A stretch of DNA of 64,000 nt from Prochlorococcus sp. AG-412-J13 (GCA_003214815.1 QCLE01000009.1:1-64000), one strand, 5' to 3'; positions 1 through 7,497 are shown, numbered from the stretch's first letter. Numbers and translations: made by a program. Notes: a model not told the origin generated them from the sequence alone.

Positions 1-139
1 TACTATAAGAGTATTTATCATGGTTAAACGTTGTTTTCTTATCCTTGTTAAATGATTTAACTAATATTGTAGTAGTGAGGATTATTATAAGTAAGATTAG
101 TAAATCTCCAACAGTTATACCTCTCTCCTTAAGATTCAT
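1..139 (-). CDS. small membrane protein, N-terminal part (runs off window)
   Basis: An ATG-started frame of 46 codons runs to the window edge without a stop. It begins MNLKERGITVGDLLILL and continues as a hydrophobic segment (about residues 10-26) followed by a Lys/Asn-rich polar part. One N-terminal membrane helix with a cytoplasmic or periplasmic tail is the natural reading. I do not recognise a function; similar short membrane proteins are common in picocyanobacterial islands, as far as I recall. The 3' end lies outside the window, so length and integrity are unknown. Confidence 0.55.
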   Translation of the reverse strand, partial: MNLKERGITVGDLLILLIIILTTTILVKSFNKDKKTTFNHDKYSYS

Positions 140-477
140 TGTAAATTTTAAATTTTCTTTAATATAGCCTCTTTATATTTAAAAAATTAATATTTTTTAC
201 AAAGACACCTAAAAATATATATTAAGGAAATATAAAGAGAATATAAAAATTTCAAAACTAAAGGCTTTTAGTTCATATAAAAATAATAGGTTAAATTTAT
301 AAATGAATATAAAAAAAAATATTATCAGTTCAAACAATCCCGATTTTTTCTCTAAAGAGATGTTTGTCACAAAAAAACTCTTAACGAAAATCAACTAAAA
401 TATACTTATCAAAAACAGTTAATCTCAGATCTAGATTATAAGCATAAGGAATGGTCAAAGTTTGTTAGTAGTTAGTT
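140..477. other. no gene seen
   Basis: This AT-rich stretch holds only low-complexity A/T runs. An antisense-type frame of 61 codons at 209-394 (minus) is almost pure Phe/Ile/Leu, has no convincing start context and looks like chance translation of A-rich DNA. No clear hairpin, repeat or RNA gene was seen. Confidence 0.5.
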
Positions 478-630
478 TTAAAAGATTTCGTTAATTATAT
501 TTAAAAGTTTCTTTCTTTTAATTGTATTTTTCTCCTCCGAATATAATGTCACTTCATCATTAATAGTAGGCTTTGCTTCATAAGCTAAATACCAAAGAAT
601 AAATCCTGCAGGAAATATTAAAATATGCAT
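478..630 (-). CDS. possible 50-aa single-pass membrane protein
   Basis: A 50-residue frame starts at an internal ATG (MHILIFPAGFILWYLAYEAK). It has one hydrophobic helix at residues 2-18, then a charged tail ending in Lys/Ile-rich sequence. The open frame continues upstream to 759, but that extension overlaps the start of the divergent gene at 709, so the internal Met is preferred. The composition (one helix, then a mixed charged tail) is more protein-like than neighbouring random frames. No family was recognised. It could be a decayed or spurious frame. Confidence 0.4.
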   Translation of the reverse strand: MHILIFPAGFILWYLAYEAKPTINDEVTLYSEEKNTIKRKKLLNIINEIF

Positions 631-666
631 AACTAAAATTAGTTGACTTAAATAAAATATAGTGCA

Positions 667-687
667 ACACTTGTAATGTGCAAGTGT
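667..687. promoter_or_regulatory. inverted repeat, possible operator upstream of the RHH-like gene
   Basis: Arms ACACTTG (667-673) and CAAGTGT (681-687) are a perfect 7-bp inverted repeat with a 7-nt spacer, lying just before the start chosen for the DNA-binding-like protein at 709. Autoregulation through such a site is typical of ribbon-helix-helix repressors. The overlapping string AGTGTGACACTA (684-695) reappears in inverse orientation right after the gene, at 1077. The operator role is inference. Confidence 0.35.
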
Positions 688-708
688 GACACTAAAAAAT
701 TTTTTATT

Positions 709-1074
709 ATGCCCTCTCAGAGGAAAAGAATTGGGTTTTTGCCAAGTGAAGAAGTTCACGAAATTATTGAAAAATTGTGCTCAGCTAATGAAATTAGTCA
801 GTCAAAAGTTACAGGTTTATTGGTTGAAGAAGCATTAAGGTCTAGAGGAGTATTAGGCGACTCTTTTGATTCCAAAAGTAATGATAAAAAAGATTTTATC
901 AATTATTCTTTTGAACAAAAACCATTCTCTAAAAATAAAATAACCCCTGGTAAATGGGACGATTATACAGTTAATAAAAAAGTATTCTCCGACGATATCA
1001 AAATGATGCATGAATTCATTGAGTTTAAGTATTTTAAGAAAGTCATGAAGCAAAATAATAATATAATTGAATAA
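709..1074 (+). CDS. ribbon-helix-helix-like DNA-binding protein (hypothetical)
   Basis: The 121-residue protein begins MPSQRKRIGFLPSEEVHEII. The first 50 residues have a basic strand (KRIGFLP) followed by two amphipathic helices (EEVHEIIEKLC, QSKVTGLLVEEAL), the layout of MetJ/Arc/CopG ribbon-helix-helix regulators. The remaining ~70 residues are polar, Lys/Asn-rich and unrecognised. The frame is open from a GTG-adjacent ATG at 676, but the ATG at 709 gives the sensible domain start and leaves the inverted repeat 667-687 upstream. The target is unknown; a plasmid/phage-type or autoregulatory role is possible. Family assignment is by pattern, not by search. Confidence 0.6.
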   Translation: MPSQRKRIGFLPSEEVHEIIEKLCSANEISQSKVTGLLVEEALRSRGVLGDSFDSKSNDKKDFINYSFEQKPFSKNKITPGKWDDYTVNKKVFSDDIKMMHEFIEFKYFKKVMKQNNNIIE

Positions 1075-1504
1075 CTAGTGTCACACCTCTATCATGCATA
1101 TTAGATAGACTTTTAAGGTCATTTAGCAATCAATGAATTACTATTAATAAAACTATTACTAAATAATTGCTAAAAAAGGGATCCTAAAATTAATTGAATC
1201 TATAAAATTCAGCGGACTAAATCCTCGTGGAGATATGAACCTTAGCCCGCTTTAAAAAAATAGCAATAAAAAAATATAAATACAATAAACATGTAAATTT
1301 ACTTTCGATATAATATTGGTATATTAAAACTCTAAATCTAAATTGCAGTAACTTAAATTAGTGATGACAAACAGGATTAAATATGTGATCATTTTGAAAA
1401 TCTCCAGCAAATAGAGAAACTTAAATAGAGAAACTTAAAAATAAAGATATGTTAATTATGCTTGATAGGATAGTTAGAAATTATGAAGGAAAAGTTCTAA
1501 ATAA
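1075..1504. other. non-coding stretch with inverted repeats
   Basis: The stretch starts with TAGTGTCACAC (1077-1087), the inverse of the motif in front of the preceding gene. A 9-bp perfect inverted repeat TTTAGCAAT (1122-1130) / ATTGCTAAA (1166-1174) encloses 35 nt. The dispersed repeat at 1211-1253 follows. A 19-codon frame at 1449-1508 (MLIMLDRIVR...) is too short to judge. No gene is supported. Confidence 0.5.
1211..1253 (+). repeat. dispersed hairpin repeat, copy 1
   Basis: The element begins AGCGGACTAAATCCTCGTGG and ends in CTTAGCCCGCTTT. GCGGACTAA can pair with TTAGCCCGC (one A-C mismatch), giving a stem followed by TTT, so it can act as a weak plus-strand terminator. The same first 21 bases occur at 8,627, over 7 kb away, including the loop sequence. 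That is more identity than a shared terminator shape would need. Confidence 0.55.
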
Positions 1505-1798
1505 ATGAAACTCTTATTAATCCCACTATTAGCTTATCTTTCTTTACCAAATCCTTTACATAGCTCTCATTTTTATAATCAGAGAGATCTTATAGTCACT
1601 TAAGAAAGCACTAAAGAATCTTTCGAGTTAGCAAAGTACCTTAAAGATAATGGTGTAGTTAAATATTCAGCATATTGGTGCCCTAATTGTCTTAATCAAA
1701 GTGAACTATTTGGTAAGAAAGCTTACAAGCGACTTAATGTAGTTGAATGTGCAAGAGATGGCTTTGCTACTTTTAAAGTCATTAAATTTACCCGCTAA
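1505..1798 (+). pseudogene. broken exported thioredoxin-fold protein (WCPNC motif)
   Basis: The frame starts MKLLLIPLLAYLSL, a signal peptide, and reads through an in-frame TAA at 1601-1603 (codon 33). It continues as ELAKYLKDNGVVKYSAYWCP, then NCLNQSELFGKKAY and LNVVECARDG before running into unrelated codons and TAA at 1796. WCPNC followed by Q-x-ELFG and VECARDG is the pattern of cyanobacterial DsbA/VKOR-associated thioredoxin-like domains that act on thiols outside the cytoplasm. The expected part after CARDG (second Cys loop and cis-Pro region) is missing. The gene is therefore both interrupted and 3'-truncated. The family call is recognition from memory. Confidence 0.65.
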
Positions 1799-1852
1799 TT
1801 ACGTCCTAAATCTAATAATTTACATAACTAACCCTAGAAATAATATTGGTTA

Positions 1853-1957
1853 TTAAGAATTATCCCAAACTTGCTTGGTTCTTCTCCAACCTTGAGCGAT
1901 TAACTTTATCCTTTCATCTCTAGCTGTATAAACTATAAGTTCTTCTCTTGTTAGCAT
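1853..1957 (-). CDS. possible 34-aa hypothetical protein
   Basis: A short ATG frame gives MLTREELIVYTARDERIKLI then AQGWRRTKQVWDNS. It forms a plausible amphipathic helix with basic patches and has well-behaved codons, unlike the surrounding DNA. No family or function is recognised. It could be the remnant of a longer gene. Confidence 0.35.
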   Translation of the reverse strand: MLTREELIVYTARDERIKLIAQGWRRTKQVWDNS

Positions 1958-2115
1958 AAAAAATAATTATCTCCCGATAAACCAATAATTTTCTTATAAT
2001 CAATAGATATAAATTTCAAAAACGTATCTTTATTTTGTTTATTCTTTGAAAATCTTTTGATCCTTAAACGGTTCGAATTTATAAGCCAAAAATCTTCTTT
2101 CAAACATAATTATAT

Positions 2116-2427
2116 TTATATTTTCTCAATTGGTGCCATTGTTAATCCTTTGCTGACGAGTTGTTCATGATATAGCTCTGCCTGTTCAAGATTTCCTCTC
2201 CATAATTCCGCTGAACCTGTCTTATCAACTTTTTTGTTAAATCCCATGCCATTTTTTCACTAATACCTGGGATTATTGTCAGAAGACAATTTGCGACATG
2301 ATGATAAGTATTAAAATTATCATCAAGAACTATAATCCTTGCTTCTGGATATTTTGCTTTTGATTTCGTTTGATCTAAGACTGTACTTGGTGAATTAAAG
2401 ATTATTGTCTGTGCTAGTTATAGTCAT
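2116..2427 (-). pseudogene. broken ClpS-type Clp protease adaptor
   Basis: Read on the minus strand, the remnant gives TVLDQTKSKAKYPEARIIVL, DDNFNTYHHVANCLLTIIPG and ISEKMAWDLT. After a one-base loss in an A6 run near 2,230 it continues as VDKTGSAELWRGNLEQAELY and ending LVSKGLTMAPIEKI. The pattern (D-D-x-x-N-T, H-V followed by the helix, then GS-AELWRG.. EQAE) is the ClpS core, here in the divergent second cyanobacterial form. A second frame break lies near the ATG at 2425-2427, where that frame hits TAA after ten codons. ClpS delivers N-degron substrates to ClpAP/ClpCP. This copy cannot make the intact protein; a functional copy is presumably elsewhere. Confidence 0.75.
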
Positions 2428-2670
2428 TTTAAATTTCACCTAAGATCATCAATCGAAAAGTATTGAAAATGTCTAGAGTTTTAATTTAAAACGCGACATG
2501 CTGTATATGAAAAAGCCGATGATTTTAAATATAGTTGTTATGTTAAAACTATGTTCAGAAAGCTTACACAGATTTAAACCATTAACTTCCTAAAATGTCC
2601 GAATTTCTTTGACTGAGATATAAATACTTTATAAATAAAAAGATAATATATTGCAAATCTTGAATCTTTA

Positions 2671-2913
2671 CTAATTTGTATCAGCTACATTCTTAAAAAA
2701 ATCACAATAAGTCATCAATTCTGATTCGGTTTCAATTTTTAGATTTAAATCATCAATTGCCTCCTTGGTATCAATTCTGTAGCCATACCAATCCAGACAT
2801 AAGTCTCTCTGCCTTTGCGTGTCAGAAATCTCAAGAATATCTAATTTATTCGATGTATTTGCACAACCCCACATTAAAGCCATGAAAGGAATTAAAAAAA
2901 TTAAGCGTTTCAT
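2671..2913 (-). CDS. small lipoprotein
   Basis: The 80-residue protein begins MKRLIFLIPFMALMWGC, a lipoprotein signal peptide with a lipobox LMWGC (Cys17). The mature part is polar and helix-rich, with Cys at RDLCLDW and LMTYCDFF that could pair. I recognise no enzyme domain. It probably sits as a lipid-anchored protein on the periplasmic face. Its ATG overlaps the TGA of the upstream broken frame (bases 2910-2913), so it was probably translated by coupling with that gene when it was intact. Confidence 0.7.
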   Translation of the reverse strand: MKRLIFLIPFMALMWGCANTSNKLDILEISDTQRQRDLCLDWYGYRIDTKEAIDDLNLKIETESELMTYCDFFKNVADTN

Positions 2914-3305
2914 TTTTTTCTGTTAACTAATCCATAAATACATAATATAGGATTAACAATCAAAACAATCAAAAAAGGAGGTGGAGGACCTCCACCAACA
3001 ATTGTTCCAGAATTAATAATATTGAATAAAGCTACTGCTAACAAACAAGTCATTTAAGCTAGTTCACCTAATAAAACCTTTTTTAAAGATTTTTTATCTT
3101 AGATAGAGCTGCAAATAATCAATAAAAGACCAATTCCTAAATTACTTGCTGCTACAACATATGCAGTCCCTCTTACAATAAGTAATGTTTCCGTTGAAGC
3201 AATGCCTGCAATGGTTTCTACAGAAAAAATTAGAAGGAATATAATTTATAATCCCACCAGAATATGAAGTGACCCTGTAATTTTTAAAATATTTTTTAAA
3301 TTCAT
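2910..3305 (-). pseudogene. broken multi-pass membrane protein with three in-frame stops
   Basis: One reading frame of 132 codons runs from ATG (3303-3305) to TGA (2910-2912) with no indel and only three internal TAA codons (codons 20, 69 and 84). It reads MNLKNILKITGSLHILVGL, then IIFLLIFSVETIAGI, LIVRGTAYVVAASNLGIGLL, and after the last stop MTCLLAVALFNIINSGTIVG, GGPPPPFLIVLIV, ending YGLVNRKK. About four hydrophobic helices are visible, suggesting a small DoxX- or DUF4345-like integral membrane protein, though I cannot name the family. The last 47 codons after the third stop form an intact ATG frame that overlaps the next gene by ATGA. They could still be translated as a small membrane protein. 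Confidence 0.65.
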
Positions 3306-3948
3306 AATAATAAGCGTTTTTTATTTCTTCTTATCTTTGATCTACTTTCAATTAATACAATTATGGTTCTAACTTTTTATAAAATTTTGCGTAGACATTT
3401 TCAAAAAAAAAATCTTGCTTATGAACTTACACTTTTTGAAACATTAAAAATGCAATATTGATTTCTTATAGGTTTGATTATAAGAGTTTAACTAAATCAG
3501 TACTAGCAGGAAAGAAAGTATAAATAATATAAGAAGTAAGTAAGGAATATAAACAACTTCTTGAGGAAGTTTGGAAGAAAACCTCTATGTAAAATAGTTC
3601 CTTTTAAAAATAAGGAGTATAGGGGACCTCTGTCTTCATTGAGTCACCATAGTAACTTTCAGATGACTTTATTAAGATCCAATAAATGAAATTTAGAAAT
3701 AATTTTTCCATAAGTATATCTATAGCTTTTCTTATTGAAAACAGAATATCAAATTAAAACATCGTAGGAAATACTTATTTAGTAATCATCTCATTTATTT
3801 TCTTTTAAACAGCAGAACAAACATCACTCATCTCAGACAAGACAAGGGTTGCGGTTGATCGATATTCGTGACGTCACGATTATCAGTTACTGAAAGATAG
3901 ATATTTTTTTAATAAAAATAATTAATTACTGAAATCCAAGCTAATTTT
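3306..3948. other. intergenic stretch with gene debris
   Basis: Short plus-strand pieces look like decayed coding sequence. One is a 32-codon frame from ATG at 3363 (MVLTFYKILRRHFQKKNLAY). Another, around 3470-3592, reads RFDYKSLTKSVLAGKKV, then after two TAA codons EVSKEYKQLLEEVWKKTSM. A third is a 23-codon signal-peptide-like frame near 3688. None is intact enough to annotate as a gene. The 14-bp palindrome at 3866 is listed separately. Confidence 0.4.
3866..3879. repeat. perfect 14-bp palindrome TCGTGACGTCACGA
   Basis: The string is a perfect palindrome, with 8 of 14 bases G or C in a region that is otherwise overwhelmingly A/T. It sits about 70 bases before the frame at 3949. Such a site fits a dimeric protein-binding site or a recombination/methylation target, but nothing in the sequence decides which. 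Confidence 0.5.
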
Positions 3949-4134
3949 TTGTCTTACCTTGAAGCTACTCAAAAAGCTCAAAAGAAACGAATGATAATTA
4001 TTGGAAAATTTGCTGAATATAAAAATAATTATCCTCAAAGATCAAAAGCAAATTTAGCTTTAACAACAGTTATGAGTGAGGAAGGTTGGTTAAAATATGT
4101 CATTTGTAATGACGTTTCTGCTTTCAAAGCGTAA
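3949..4134 (+). CDS. hypothetical 61-aa protein
   Basis: The frame opens with TTG (SYLEATQKAQKKRMIIIGKF) and ends WLKYVICNDVSAFKA. It is polar and basic with no membrane helix or export signal. An alternative ATG at 3991 would give 47 residues (MIIIGKFAEYKNNYPQ). The central part looks like real protein, but the absence of an ATG at the expected N-terminus suggests the 5' end may have been lost. No function is recognised. Confidence 0.45.
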   Translation: MSYLEATQKAQKKRMIIIGKFAEYKNNYPQRSKANLALTTVMSEEGWLKYVICNDVSAFKA

Positions 4135-4289
4135 AAGGTTAAATTAAATTGACTTTCTGGGTGGCATCCTTTAGCTGAAGCTGCATCCGTTTCTAACTTA
4201 CTCGTATTTTGAAGATCAGAAGGACCTGTTCTTAAATTTCACATTATTATCTATTTCAAAAGATATAAACTTTTCATTCTATCTAAGCC

Positions 4290-4880
4290 ATGAGAGGTTA
4301 TCTCGTTGGATTATTTGAAAATAAATTCCAACTAAAGTTTAGAAATAAAGGTAATCCTAGTAATAGTATTGGTAGGCCAGAACCTATTAATTCCAATACA
4401 ACTATACATCCAGAAACACAACAACAATCATGATCTGCCTTAGTGCCTAACAAGTGTGAAGCATTTGAGATTCCAGTTAATGATGGGGCTTTTGTGATTA
4501 ACCAAGACTCTAATTACTTTGAGCATGAAGCAGTTCAACCTACTCAGGATGAATTATTTGAAACTGTATTACCAGCTATATCGAAATTAAATCTGAATGA
4601 AGTATATGGCATTGAGGCAAAATGTTCTCGCCTTGAATAAATCCAACAAAATCTTGAAATACATTCTGATATGGCTAAGCCAATAACAAGTAAAGCTAAA
4701 TACCTTTAATCCACTTGCCATTTATTAAACATAAACAAATAAACTAAAGAATTAATCAGTGAAAACTGCACTTATACAAAACGTATTCGTTTCTGGTCAA
4801 AGGCCGAAATTTCTGAATCAGCTGATGCGAGAATTCAACACTATATGAATCTCCACGATATTGTGAATACGTCATTGTAA
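4290..4880 (+). pseudogene. long unrecognised frame interrupted by four nonsense codons
   Basis: From ATG 4290 a single frame of 197 codons ends at TAA 4878-4880, broken by TGA 4431, TAA 4638, TAA 4707 and TAA near 4743, with no frame change needed. Pieces read MRGYLVGLFENKFQLKFRNK, RPEPINSNTTIHPETQQQS; NKCEAFEIPVNDGAFVIN, ELFETVLPAISKLNLNEVYG; and TKELISENCTYTKRIRFW then SKAEISESADARIQHYMNLH. The third block has clear amphipathic character. No family is recognised. It may instead be two neighbouring small genes (4290-4433 and 4443-4640) plus debris, since both pieces are open on their own. Confidence 0.45.
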
Positions 4881-4984
4881 ATGAGTGAATGAATTATAGA
4901 GAGCCCTTAACGGAAGATTTTTTTACTATAAATATTCAATATATAATTAAGTATTAATTATTAAATTGACTAAATTTAAAACTT

Positions 4985-5683
4985 ATGATTAAAACCTTAC
5001 AAATCAAAATCTTGAAAAAGTTATTGCTTGCTATAGCTTTGCCGATAACTATTTTTGGTATTAATCCTAATGAGGTCAGGTCAGAGGAATCTAAAGGTGT
5101 ATATGTTACTGGTAATTATGGAACTTCATCTTTTACTAGTGCTGATTGGAAAGCAACAGTTAATAATCTCGCTCATAAAGGAAATTTAAAATTTGATAAT
5201 GGAACTGGTTGGGAAGCAGGCTTGGGTTATGACTTCGGAAGACTTAGAACGGAATTATCATATGGTGAATCCACTAATAAGATAGAAAGTATAACTGCCA
5301 CAATAAACGAGGGGATTTTCAGCGGAACATCAGTAATATCAAGTGCATCAGGAGACTTGAAAATTAACAATGTTTTGATAAATGGATATTTAGATTTTCC
5401 CATTGGAAGGAAATTCATAAAATATATTGGAGCGGGAATAGGTGGATGTAAATTAGATATTGATAACATTACCGTTGATGGAGAAGTACTGGAATCTGCC
5501 AGTACTTGGTTGTTTGGCTATCAAGGAAAACTGGGATTAAGTTATAGACTTACTAAAAATTTCAATATCTTTGGAGAAGGAATTTATTCAGCATTTAGCG
5601 ACTTGGGTGCAGCAGGTGAAAAATATGGCTTAGAAAGTAGTAGTGATATTAATTATCGTGCAGGTCTCATTTTAAAATTTTAA
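4985..5683 (+). CDS. outer-membrane beta-barrel protein
   Basis: The 232-residue protein has a signal peptide (basic start, hydrophobic LLLAIALPITIFGIN, cleavage around residues 32-34). The rest consists of alternating polar/aromatic strands typical of the OmpA-like, surface-antigen type of small barrels. Examples are GVYVTGNYGTSSF, GWEAGLGYDFGRLRTELSYG, YIGAGIGG, LFGYQGKLGLSYRLTKNFNI and the terminal strand DINYRAGLILKF, which ends in Phe as outer-membrane proteins do. Eight strands are likely. It would be inserted in the outer membrane as a small pore, adhesin or phage-exposed surface protein. It has its own upstream AT-rich promoter region and no operon partner. Confidence 0.8.
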   Translation: MIKTLQIKILKKLLLAIALPITIFGINPNEVRSEESKGVYVTGNYGTSSFTSADWKATVNNLAHKGNLKFDNGTGWEAGLGYDFGRLRTELSYGESTNKIESITATINEGIFSGTSVISSASGDLKINNVLINGYLDFPIGRKFIKYIGAGIGGCKLDIDNITVDGEVLESASTWLFGYQGKLGLSYRLTKNFNIFGEGIYSAFSDLGAAGEKYGLESSSDINYRAGLILKF

Positions 5684-5872
5684 AGTAATTTCTAAAAAAA
5701 CTGGTTTTCTTCTAGAACTGTTCTAATAAATCCATATGCTTTTCTTGCATCTTAGATAGTTTCTATTACCACTAATAGCTTCTTATGCTGATTGAGAGTA
5801 TATTTTAAACCCTTTACATTGTTCAATTTATTGACTATTAATTAAATAAAAAGACTAAGCTTAAAGTATTAA

Positions 5873-6280
5873 ATGGATAACTATAGTAATACTGTAAATT
5901 GGTTTTTTGGAAAAGCGAGAGAATTTTTTGGACCAGAGCCGGGTGCTCTTGTACCGTTAAATATTCTTGCCGCTTTTTTCGCACATGAACACTCCGATGC
6001 TTCGATGAGAATCCTGCATGGGTATACTTCTATTGGTCTTGTTATTGGGATTTTTAGTGCATTTAGTATTTTTATGAATATCCGTTCAACATTTAAAAAG
6101 ATAAGAGTTTTCATACCTTTGCTAATAATTAATGTCTGGGCTTTCTATGTGAATACATGGGTAGCCATAAATGGTATGGGTATACCTTACGGTAAACAAT
6201 TTCATATATTTTTATCAATTTTAATTATCGCAAATTATTTTGTATTTAGAAGGTATACAAATTTAAAAGAGGTAACTTAA
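5873..6280 (+). CDS. hypothetical integral membrane protein
   Basis: The 135-residue protein starts MDNYSNTVNWFFGKAREFFG. Hydrophobic segments lie at about residues 48-68 (GYTSIGLVIGIFSAFSIF), 78-97 (VFIPLLIINVWAFYVNTWVA) and 108-125 (FHIFLSILIIANYFVF). Before them is an HEHSDAS stretch with two His and an Asp that could bind metal or sit near a quinone. There is no signal peptide. I do not recognise the family. It is intact and ATG-started, which is notable in this decayed region. It lies about 190 bases after the beta-barrel gene and may be independently transcribed. Confidence 0.65.
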   Translation: MDNYSNTVNWFFGKAREFFGPEPGALVPLNILAAFFAHEHSDASMRILHGYTSIGLVIGIFSAFSIFMNIRSTFKKIRVFIPLLIINVWAFYVNTWVAINGMGIPYGKQFHIFLSILIIANYFVFRRYTNLKEVT

Positions 6281-6414
6281 ATAATTTACTTATAAATTAC
6301 TTTAACTTAAAAATATATCGATAAATGAATGCAAATAAATGAAACGACACCTCCTCCCACCACTTTTCAAACAATTTAATAGAAGTAGTTTCTTTTCATC
6401 ATTTAGTTAAAACA

Positions 6415-6774
6415 TCTGCCAGTATTAGATGCTGAAGAGATTAAAAAGCAAGAGCAGAAAGAAGCTATTGAAAGGTTGCTCCATTAAACATTCAAAAAAA
6501 CTTTGTTAGGTCAAATTTAACTATGTTGAAATGTTCTATTGCTCCACACATGGACGCACGAGTAGCTGCTAATTCAATGGGGCATTCAATCCAAGTAAAC
6601 AATGCTACTTGCAACTCAACCTATGCAAAGAAAGATGCTATAAAAGCATTAAGGAAACTAAATAAATGAAAAGCTTTCTACTTGCAAACAAATTATATTG
6701 ATGTCATTGAGATACCCACCAAGGTGGAAATTGATCAAGAGTCTGTGTCTATTGATTTGGAAGATGATTTGTAG
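6415..6774 (+). pseudogene. tyrosine recombinase (integrase) C-terminal fragment, decayed
   Basis: After a frame break near 6,470 the frame reads SIAPHMDARVAANSMGHSIQ, then AYAKKDAIKAL-type helix sequence, then TGA (6666 area), then YIDVIEIPTKVEIDQESVSI and TAG at 6772. The block ARVAANSMGHSxxV...Y matches box III of tyrosine recombinases (MGHS followed by His/Val and the catalytic Tyr region). It resembles integrases of picocyanobacterial islands. The upstream piece (PVLDAEEIKKQEQKEAIE) is in another frame and may belong to the same gene. The catalytic Arg boxes are absent, so this is debris. The similarity is judged by eye. Confidence 0.45.
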
Positions 6775-7084
6775 ATAACTTTATTAAATTAGTGAATAAG
6801 ATTAAAAGCAACCCGAAATATTATTTTCGGAGGTAAATAGAGGTTTATATTTTGCAGAGAGGTTGTAAGTTCTTCGTGTAAGTCCAGTTGATGTATAAAC
6901 CAAACCTTTCTTTATTATTGCAGTAAGCTTATTGCTTTCATTACTTAAAGATCACCAAGAACTTTTTTATTAATCTTTTTCATTTATTAATGTTGGAATT
7001 TTAGTTTCTGGACGGTTCTACTACTTTTCTTAATTTAGCTATATTTATCTATTGCTATATTCCTTGATGTTGATAGTTTGGTAT
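6775..7084. other. non-coding stretch with two hairpins
   Basis: CCGAAA (6813-6818) pairs with TTTCGG (6825-6830) in a compact stem. A larger hairpin has arms GGTTTATA (6842-6849) and TATAAACC (6894-6901), with a 44-nt loop region that is less AT-rich than its surroundings. Together these could be a terminator plus a small structured RNA, or a mobile-element end. No coding frame is convincing. Confidence 0.4.
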
Positions 7085-7291
7085 ATGATCAATCCTTTTA
7101 AAAAACTCAATCTTTTTAAATTCAAAGAAAAGAAAAATCTTCTGACCATTGCTGAGCAGATAGAGCTAGAGCTTCGGAAAGAAAAAATTGAAAAGGCAAT
7201 AAGATCTAGAGCTTATATATCAGAAATCAATCAAAGATATAACAAGATGACTGATAAAAAGAGAAAGAACTTTTTTAGAAAAGCCGCATAA
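7085..7291 (+). CDS. hypothetical basic small protein
   Basis: From the ATG at 7085 the frame gives 68 residues: MINPFKKLNLFKFKEKKNLL, a long charged helix (AEQIELELRKEKIEKAIR) and a Lys/Arg-rich end (MTDKKRKNFFRKAA). A TTG at 7052 would add a short hydrophobic N-terminus. Predicted to be soluble, strongly basic and coiled-coil-prone. No function is recognised. The consistent helical periodicity argues that it is a real gene. Confidence 0.5.
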   Translation: MINPFKKLNLFKFKEKKNLLTIAEQIELELRKEKIEKAIRSRAYISEINQRYNKMTDKKRKNFFRKAA

Positions 7292-7347
7292 TATTTATCA
7301 GTTATTCAATTAATTTGCATTATTAATGTAATTGCTCTTGATAAGGA

Positions 7348-7497
7348 ATGCTAATTCCTCCTCACATTCCGCAAATACAATACGCTTATGATGGTGGTTT
7401 TTCTACCATTGCCTTTGGCTTATTTGGAAGCTACATTGTTTGTCTTTTAATCTTATTGATACCTTTTGTCGTTTTTAAATTTAAGAAGCAGAAATAA
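7348..7497 (+). CDS. 49-aa single-pass membrane protein
   Basis: The frame runs from an ATG (context ATAAGGAATG) to TAA, reading MLIPPHIPQIQYAYDGGFST. It has one strong helix (IAFGLFGSYIVCLLILLIPFVVF) and a basic tail KFKKQK, so the C-terminus is expected in the cytoplasm. This topology and size recur among small cyanobacterial membrane subunits, but no known photosystem or respiratory subunit is recognised. It lies between two other small intact frames, possibly co-transcribed with the gene at 7085. Confidence 0.55.
   Translation: MLIPPHIPQIQYAYDGGFSTIAFGLFGSYIVCLLILLIPFVVFKFKKQK

Noticed and set aside
209-394. 61-codon minus-strand frame, almost all Phe/Ile/Leu
   Set aside because: Composition is that of translated A/T runs, with no start context and no structure beyond hydrophobicity.
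2980-2996. GGTGGAGG-A-CCTCCACC as a protein-binding palindrome
   Set aside because: It is explained by the Gly-Gly-Gly-Pro-Pro-Pro codons of the membrane-protein frame, although a hairpin in the mRNA remains possible.
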